The position numbers were made by a program, and so were the translations under genes. Shown here piece by piece: positions 6,305 through 9,058 of a stretch of 9,058 nucleotides of DNA; the stretch's first letter is position 1; every line of letters starts with the position of its first letter. The notes below the pieces were generated by a model. That model saw only the letters and a program-made list of their open reading frames with translations. It was not told where the DNA came from and did no database searches. Origin of the DNA: a bacterium (GTDB lineage Bacteria > Patescibacteriota > Andersenbacteria > UBA10190); contig NZCO01000021.1 in assembly GCA_002686445.1 (NCBI GenBank), forward strand, positions 1-9,058, in the 5' to 3' direction.

Positions 6305-6994
6305 CTATTTCTTGGCGGCTATCGTGCACCGTGCCTCTAATACTGGTAGCGAGGCTTCGTCTATCCAGATAGTAGTGGCTCGCGCTACGTCTAAGACAGT
6401 GACATTAACTACCGACCGAATGGTCAAGCCCTGAATATTCCGCGCACTTTGGTTTAGTGCATTAACTCGTTCTGGATCCATCACGAGTAGTAAGCCATGA
6501 GCGTTGTCACCAATGGCTGCTGCCACCTCTTTGGTCTTAACCGGAATATCTTTCTCAAACCGTACTACGACAACTTTACCGTCTCGTACACGTGCACTTA
6601 AGGCACCAGACAATGCCCGACGACGTAACTTGGTGGGAATAGTTGCCACCTTGGTCGGACGACTGCGGGGACCAAAGGTAATACCGCCACCAACCCAAAT
6701 CGGTGATCGTCGTGATCCAGCACGAGCGCGTCCGGTTCCCTTCTGCTTCCAAGGCTTACGGCCACCACCACGCACTTCACTCCGGCCCTTAGTGTGGGCG
6801 CGACGAATACGATTGCGAGCGACGCTGGTACGAACTACTTGTGCGATAAGTTTCGGCGATGGAGTAGTGGTCATATAGGTTGGCACTGCTAGCGTATCAA
6901 CGTCTTTACCACCAAATGTAGCCACAGCTAACTTGTCTGCAGCCTGCGGCGCTGTGGTTTTCTTTACGGGAGTCTTTTTTGGAGTAGTAGCCAT
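6305..6994 (-). CDS. rplD: 50S ribosomal protein L4 (uL4)
   Basis: Large-subunit protein whose extended loop lines the exit tunnel. In E. coli it also represses the S10 operon through the leader RNA. The 229-residue product has the loop signature EVRGGGRKPWKQKGTGRARAG (about residues 73-93) followed by SRRSPIWVGGGITFGPRS, then the alpha/beta domain with LRRRALSGALSARV and LLVMDP. Residues 1-20 are a short Lys/Thr/Pro-rich leader absent from the usual L4 start. It follows rplC after 3 nt (TAG-GCT-ATG). Whether this L4 acts on the rplC leader described below is unknown but is the obvious question. It stops with TAG. Confidence 0.97.
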   Translation of the reverse strand: MATTPKKTPVKKTTAPQAADKLAVATFGGKDVDTLAVPTYMTTTPSPKLIAQVVRTSVARNRIRRAHTKGRSEVRGGGRKPWKQKGTGRARAGSRRSPIWVGGGITFGPRSRPTKVATIPTKLRRRALSGALSARVRDGKVVVVRFEKDIPVKTKEVAAAIGDNAHGLLLVMDPERVNALNQSARNIQGLTIRSVVNVTVLDVARATTIWIDEASLPVLEARCTIAAKK

Positions 6995-6997
6995 AGC

Positions 6998-7597
6998 CTA
7001 TTTCTTGTCTTCCTTATCGGCAACTTCTTCCGTCGAGCGAATCTCAACGATGCTACCTCGTTTGCCAGGAACAGCTCCCTTTATTGCTATTAAGTTCGCC
7101 TCTTGATCAACGGATACGACTTCTAGGTTTTTTACTGTAACGCGATCTGCACCCATGCGGCCGGCCATGCGCTTACCCTTAAACACGTGCTGTGGGAATC
7201 CTGAACCAATCGATCCAGACTGTCGCAATGCGTGCCGGTGACCATGAGAGGCTGGGCCACCCTTGAAGTGATGACGCTTCACTACTCCTTGATAACCCTT
7301 TCCTTTGGAGATGCCGGATACTTCGACAATGTCCCCGGGGGTAAATTGGCTGACATCAACCTGGGTAGCATCATCCGCAACCTCAATAGCGAATTCCTTT
7401 CGCGCAGCAAAACGCTGTCCCTTCTTTTTCTCCTTTGCTAAGAGAGCAAGTTGGACAGCGTTGTGGGGGTCTTTGGCGTCGGTGCGACGAACGGTAATGG
7501 TATTCGGATTGGCCAAAATCAGAGTGACAGGAACAACCGCGCCATCGGCGCTGAAAGTCTGCGACATACCAACTTTTCGACCAAGAATTGCTTTCAC
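6998..7597 (-). CDS. rplC: 50S ribosomal protein L3 (uL3), GTG start
   Basis: Early-assembly large-subunit protein whose loop reaches toward the peptidyl-transferase centre. The start is GTG at 7597-7595, giving MKAILGRKVGMSQTF, the standard L3 N-terminus; the next Met (residue 11) would remove conserved residues. The 199-residue product contains GGPASHGHRHALRQSGSIG (113-131) and VFKGKRMAGRMGADRVTVKNLEVV (138-161), ending with a short acidic/basic tail (EVADKEDKK). Usual length is 200-215. It is the first gene of its transcription unit, behind the promoter and leader described separately. No Shine-Dalgarno is present; the bases before GTG are GATCGCT. It stops with TAG. Confidence 0.97.
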   Translation of the reverse strand: MKAILGRKVGMSQTFSADGAVVPVTLILANPNTITVRRTDAKDPHNAVQLALLAKEKKKGQRFAARKEFAIEVADDATQVDVSQFTPGDIVEVSGISKGKGYQGVVKRHHFKGGPASHGHRHALRQSGSIGSGFPQHVFKGKRMAGRMGADRVTVKNLEVVSVDQEANLIAIKGAVPGKRGSIVEIRSTEEVADKEDKK

Positions 7598-7735
7598 AGC
7601 GATCTGTTATAAAAACAAAAAACGCGCTACATCGTCCAAGCGTGTTTTTTTAGATACCCCGATGAGTGTGGCCCAGGACTGTTCCGCGCGGCCCTGTTAA
7701 GGCCCTACGGCATCATCCGTGACGTGTCAAAGGTT
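7598..7735 (-). promoter_or_regulatory. Leader region of the rplC-led operon
   Basis: About 137 nt between the predicted transcription start (near 7735) and the rplC GTG. No open reading frame of useful size is visible in it. It is rich in potential pairing: CAGG (minus 7696-7693) with CCTG (7677-7674), a palindromic CCGCGCGG (7691-7684), three GGGCC copies, and a hairpin with a U-tract at the 3' end. Its position matches that of the E. coli S10 leader, which mediates L4 autoregulation, but I see no sequence proof of the same mechanism. Confidence 0.5.
7611..7650 (-). terminator. Candidate attenuator hairpin before rplC
   Basis: On the minus strand an 11-position stem (arms at 7650-7640 and 7627-7617) with one A-C mismatch encloses a 12-nt loop. 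It is followed by a run of 12 bases that is all T but one (TTTTTTGTTTTT, 7622-7611, the first six of which also pair in the stem). The U-tract ends 13 nt before the rplC start codon, where a leader attenuator would sit. Read on the plus strand, the same stem has a G-U pair instead of the mismatch and is followed by seven T, so it could also terminate antisense transcription. Confidence 0.5.
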
Positions 7736-7741
7736 GCTAAA

Positions 7742-7770
7742 AATATAGTGTAGATGGGCAAAAAAGGCAA
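7742..7770 (-). promoter_or_regulatory. Sigma70-type promoter for rplC operon
   Basis: On the minus strand TTGCCT (7770-7765, 4/6 to TTGACA) and TATATT (7747-7742, 5/6 to TATAAT) are separated by exactly 17 nt. The expected start is near 7735. It lies between the rpsJ terminator and rplC, where a promoter is needed if the terminator works. It is the best promoter match I found in the window. Confidence 0.7.
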
Positions 7771-7792
7771 ATTAACGGCTTTTAGGCCCACC

Positions 7793-7819
7793 AAAAACCC
7801 CGCCTCAAGGCGGGGTTTT
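7793..7819 (-). terminator. Intrinsic terminator after rpsJ
   Basis: A perfect 11-bp stem (7794-7804 with 7809-7819, AAAACCCCGCC / GGCGGGGTTTT) with a 4-nt loop, followed on the minus strand by a five-T run (complement of 7797-7793). It starts about 20 nt after the rpsJ TAG. The symmetrical A and T ends mean it could act in both directions. It should end the tuf-rpsJ transcript. Confidence 0.85.
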
Positions 7820-7839
7820 ATGTGTTTAGCAGTGCGAAA

Positions 7840-8259
7840 CTAGCCCGTTTTCATCGATACGTCCACTCCAGCGGGCAAACTAAGGCTCATCAGCGTATCC
7901 ACGGTTCGCGGTGTGGCGTTCACAATATCGATTAAACGCTTATGGACGCGAATCTCATATTGATCACGAGCCGTCTTGTGCACGAAGGTAGACTTATTTA
8001 CCGTATATTTCTTCTTACCAGTCGGTAGCGGTACGGGACCCGCGATCTTAGCACCATCACGTTCTACCGCGTCCACAATCTGCTTAGCTGACTGATCAAT
8101 TAATTTGTGATCATAAGCTTTCAGCTTGATGCGAATACGAGGCACCTGTGGTTTCCCTGTCTCGTCAACAGCTGGTTCTTCCTTCTTGTCTTTAGCCTTA
8201 GTCTTAGCTGCTGCTTTGGCTGGTGTTTTTTTAGCCTTCGGCTTTGCTTTGGTTGCCAT
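7840..8259 (-). CDS. rpsJ: 30S ribosomal protein S10 (uS10) with basic N-terminal extension
   Basis: Small-subunit head protein, known as NusE when it acts in antitermination. The core, residues 39-139, is a typical S10: RIRIKLKAYDHKLIDQSAKQIV (41-62), GPVPLPT (74-80), STFVHKTARDQYEIRVHKRLIDI (90-112) and SLPAGVDVSMK at the end. S10 is usually about 102 residues. Here the first 38 residues add an Ala/Lys-rich stretch (KAKPKAKKTPAKAAAKTKAK) then an acidic linker. An in-frame GTG at residue 39 would give a normal-length S10, but ATG 8259 has the CT-ATG context shared by neighbours and the GTG does not. It lies 41 nt after tuf and is followed by a terminator, so it groups with the str side rather than with rplC. 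Confidence 0.9.
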   Translation of the reverse strand: MATKAKPKAKKTPAKAAAKTKAKDKKEEPAVDETGKPQVPRIRIKLKAYDHKLIDQSAKQIVDAVERDGAKIAGPVPLPTGKKKYTVNKSTFVHKTARDQYEIRVHKRLIDIVNATPRTVDTLMSLSLPAGVDVSMKTG

Positions 8260-8283
8260 AGTGGTTGTAAAAGGTACGAGTGC

Positions 8284-8300
8284 TTTCGCTATGTGCGAAA
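8284..8300 (-). repeat. Small inverted repeat between tuf and rpsJ
   Basis: Directly after the tuf TAA, a 6-bp perfect inverted repeat (TTTCGC / GCGAAA) encloses a 5-nt loop. No T-run follows, so it does not look like a terminator and tuf-rpsJ read-through is likely. It may be an mRNA stability or processing element, or chance. Confidence 0.4.
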
Positions 8301-9058
8301 TTACCCGAGAATCTTCGTTACCACGCCAGCACCTACAGTTTTGCCACCCTCTCGGATTGCAAAGCGCATGCCGTCTTCCATAGCTACGAGTGAGCCAAGT
8401 TCAACTTTGATGCTGATAGTATCACCAGGCATAACCATCTCAGTGCCTTCAGGCAGTTCGACAGCTCCAGTTACATCAGTAGTACGAACGTAGAATTGCG
8501 GTTTGTAACCCTTGAAGAATGGAGTGTGACGACCACCTTCATCTTTGGTCAATACGTACACCTCTGCTTCAAACTTGCTATGCGGCTTGATTGAACCGGG
8601 AGCAGCCAAAACCTGTCCTCGCTCAACATCCTCTTTCTTCAAACCACGAATCAGCACACCAGCGTTATCACCGGCTTGTCCTTCATCAAGTTGCTTATTA
8701 AACATCTCGATTCCAGTAACTACGGTCTTCTGCGTGTCACGAATACCAACGATCTCAACTTCTTCGTTGAGCTTAACGGTACCGCGCTCAATGCGACCAG
8801 TCACCACTGTGCCACGGCCTTCAATAGAGAAGACGTCTTCAATCGGCATCAGGTATGGCTTATCAACTTCACGAGTAGGCTCAGGAATAGACTCGTCTAA
8901 CGCAGCAATCAAATCGATGATAGGCTTGGCGTCTTCATGATCAGCCTTGTCTGCAGCCAGCGCCTTGAGGGCAGAACCACGAACGATCTTTACGTTTTCA
9001 CCGTCGTATTCGTACTTTGTTAATAGCTCACGGATTTCCTCTTCAACGAGATCAACCA
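8301..9058 (-). CDS. tuf: Elongation factor Tu, C-terminal two thirds (5' end outside window)
   Basis: GTPase that brings aminoacyl-tRNA to the ribosomal A site. The frame is open from the right edge to TAA at 8301, giving 251 codons of a protein usually about 395 long. The fragment begins in the end of the G domain (VDLVEEEIRELLTKYEYDGENVKIVRGSALKAL), passes into domain II (PIEDVFSIEGRGTVVTGRIERG, then VEIVGI, GVLIRGLKKEDVERGQVLAAPG) and finishes with domain III (KDEGGRHTPFFKGYKPQFYVRTTDVTG, MVMPGDTI, RFAIREGGKTVGAGVVTKILG). The nucleotide-binding motifs lie outside the window and cannot be checked. rpsJ follows after 41 nt without a terminator, as at the end of a str-type operon. Confidence 0.98.
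   Translation of the reverse strand, partial: VDLVEEEIRELLTKYEYDGENVKIVRGSALKALAADKADHEDAKPIIDLIAALDESIPEPTREVDKPYLMPIEDVFSIEGRGTVVTGRIERGTVKLNEEVEIVGIRDTQKTVVTGIEMFNKQLDEGQAGDNAGVLIRGLKKEDVERGQVLAAPGSIKPHSKFEAEVYVLTKDEGGRHTPFFKGYKPQFYVRTTDVTGAVELPEGTEMVMPGDTISIKVELGSLVAMEDGMRFAIREGGKTVGAGVVTKILG

Noticed and set aside
7629..7634. Minimal ATG-TAG upstream frame in the loop of the leader hairpin
   Set aside because: A start-stop pair is expected often by chance. Its -1 base is C, but there is no other support that ribosomes use it.
7725..7730. A perfect TTGACA on the minus strand in the rplC leader
   Set aside because: Seventeen bases downstream lies TAGGGC, which is not a credible -10 box. 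The upstream TTGCCT-17-TATATT pair is much better.
1..9058. UGA reassignment to Gly or Trp
   Set aside because: No in-frame TGA occurs in any identified gene. Absence of TGA stops alone does not show recoding.
1..9058. A new accessory or defence system hidden in the window
   Set aside because: Every base from 1 to 7597 and 7840 to 9058 is accounted for by tightly packed translation genes, and the one spacer is explained by terminator, promoter and leader signals.

Overview
This window is a core translation locus read entirely from the minus strand. In transcription order (right to left) it holds the C-terminal part of tuf (EF-Tu), rpsJ, then rplC, rplD, rplW, rplB, rpsS, rplV, rpsC, rplP, rpmC, rpsQ, rplN, rplX, rplE, rpsN, rpsH and nearly all of rplF. 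This is the classical bacterial str / S10 / spc order. The S10 and spc blocks are joined with no terminator between them: rpsQ to rplN is only 19 nt. I see no tRNA, rRNA, mobile element, CRISPR array or plus-strand gene.

The organism is a bacterium. Supporting points are the gene order, a short zinc-type S14 (two CxxC pairs), a zinc-ribbon L24 and a bacterial EF-Tu. Ala/Lys-rich extensions on several r-proteins (S10, L4, L23, L22, S3), no visible Shine-Dalgarno sequences and very tight packing would fit a Patescibacteria/CPR-type genome. That placement is inference and I hold it weakly; a concatenated r-protein tree would settle it.

Layout: 8301-9058 tuf (5' part outside the window); 7840-8259 rpsJ; 7598-7839 the only non-coding stretch over 100 bp; 1-7597 fifteen complete r-protein genes and rplF, which runs off the left edge. 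The non-coding stretch holds a strong intrinsic terminator after rpsJ, a good sigma70-type promoter for the rplC-led operon, and a leader of about 137 nt. That leader ends in a hairpin plus U-tract just before the rplC start codon, which is a candidate attenuator. rpsJ is therefore transcriptionally separated from the operon that carries its name in E. coli.

The unusual features concern expression rather than gene content. None of the 17 visible start codons has a recognisable Shine-Dalgarno sequence. All 17 have a pyrimidine at -1 (14 U, 3 C). Nine of the 15 junctions in the rplC-rplF run have stop and start separated by only 2-5 nt, often as TAG-(G/C)CT-ATG. No visible gene stops with TGA, while TAG is used in 8 of 17. 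I did not find a novel accessory or defence system; the candidates worth following are the initiation/stop signature, the rplC leader and the r-protein extensions.
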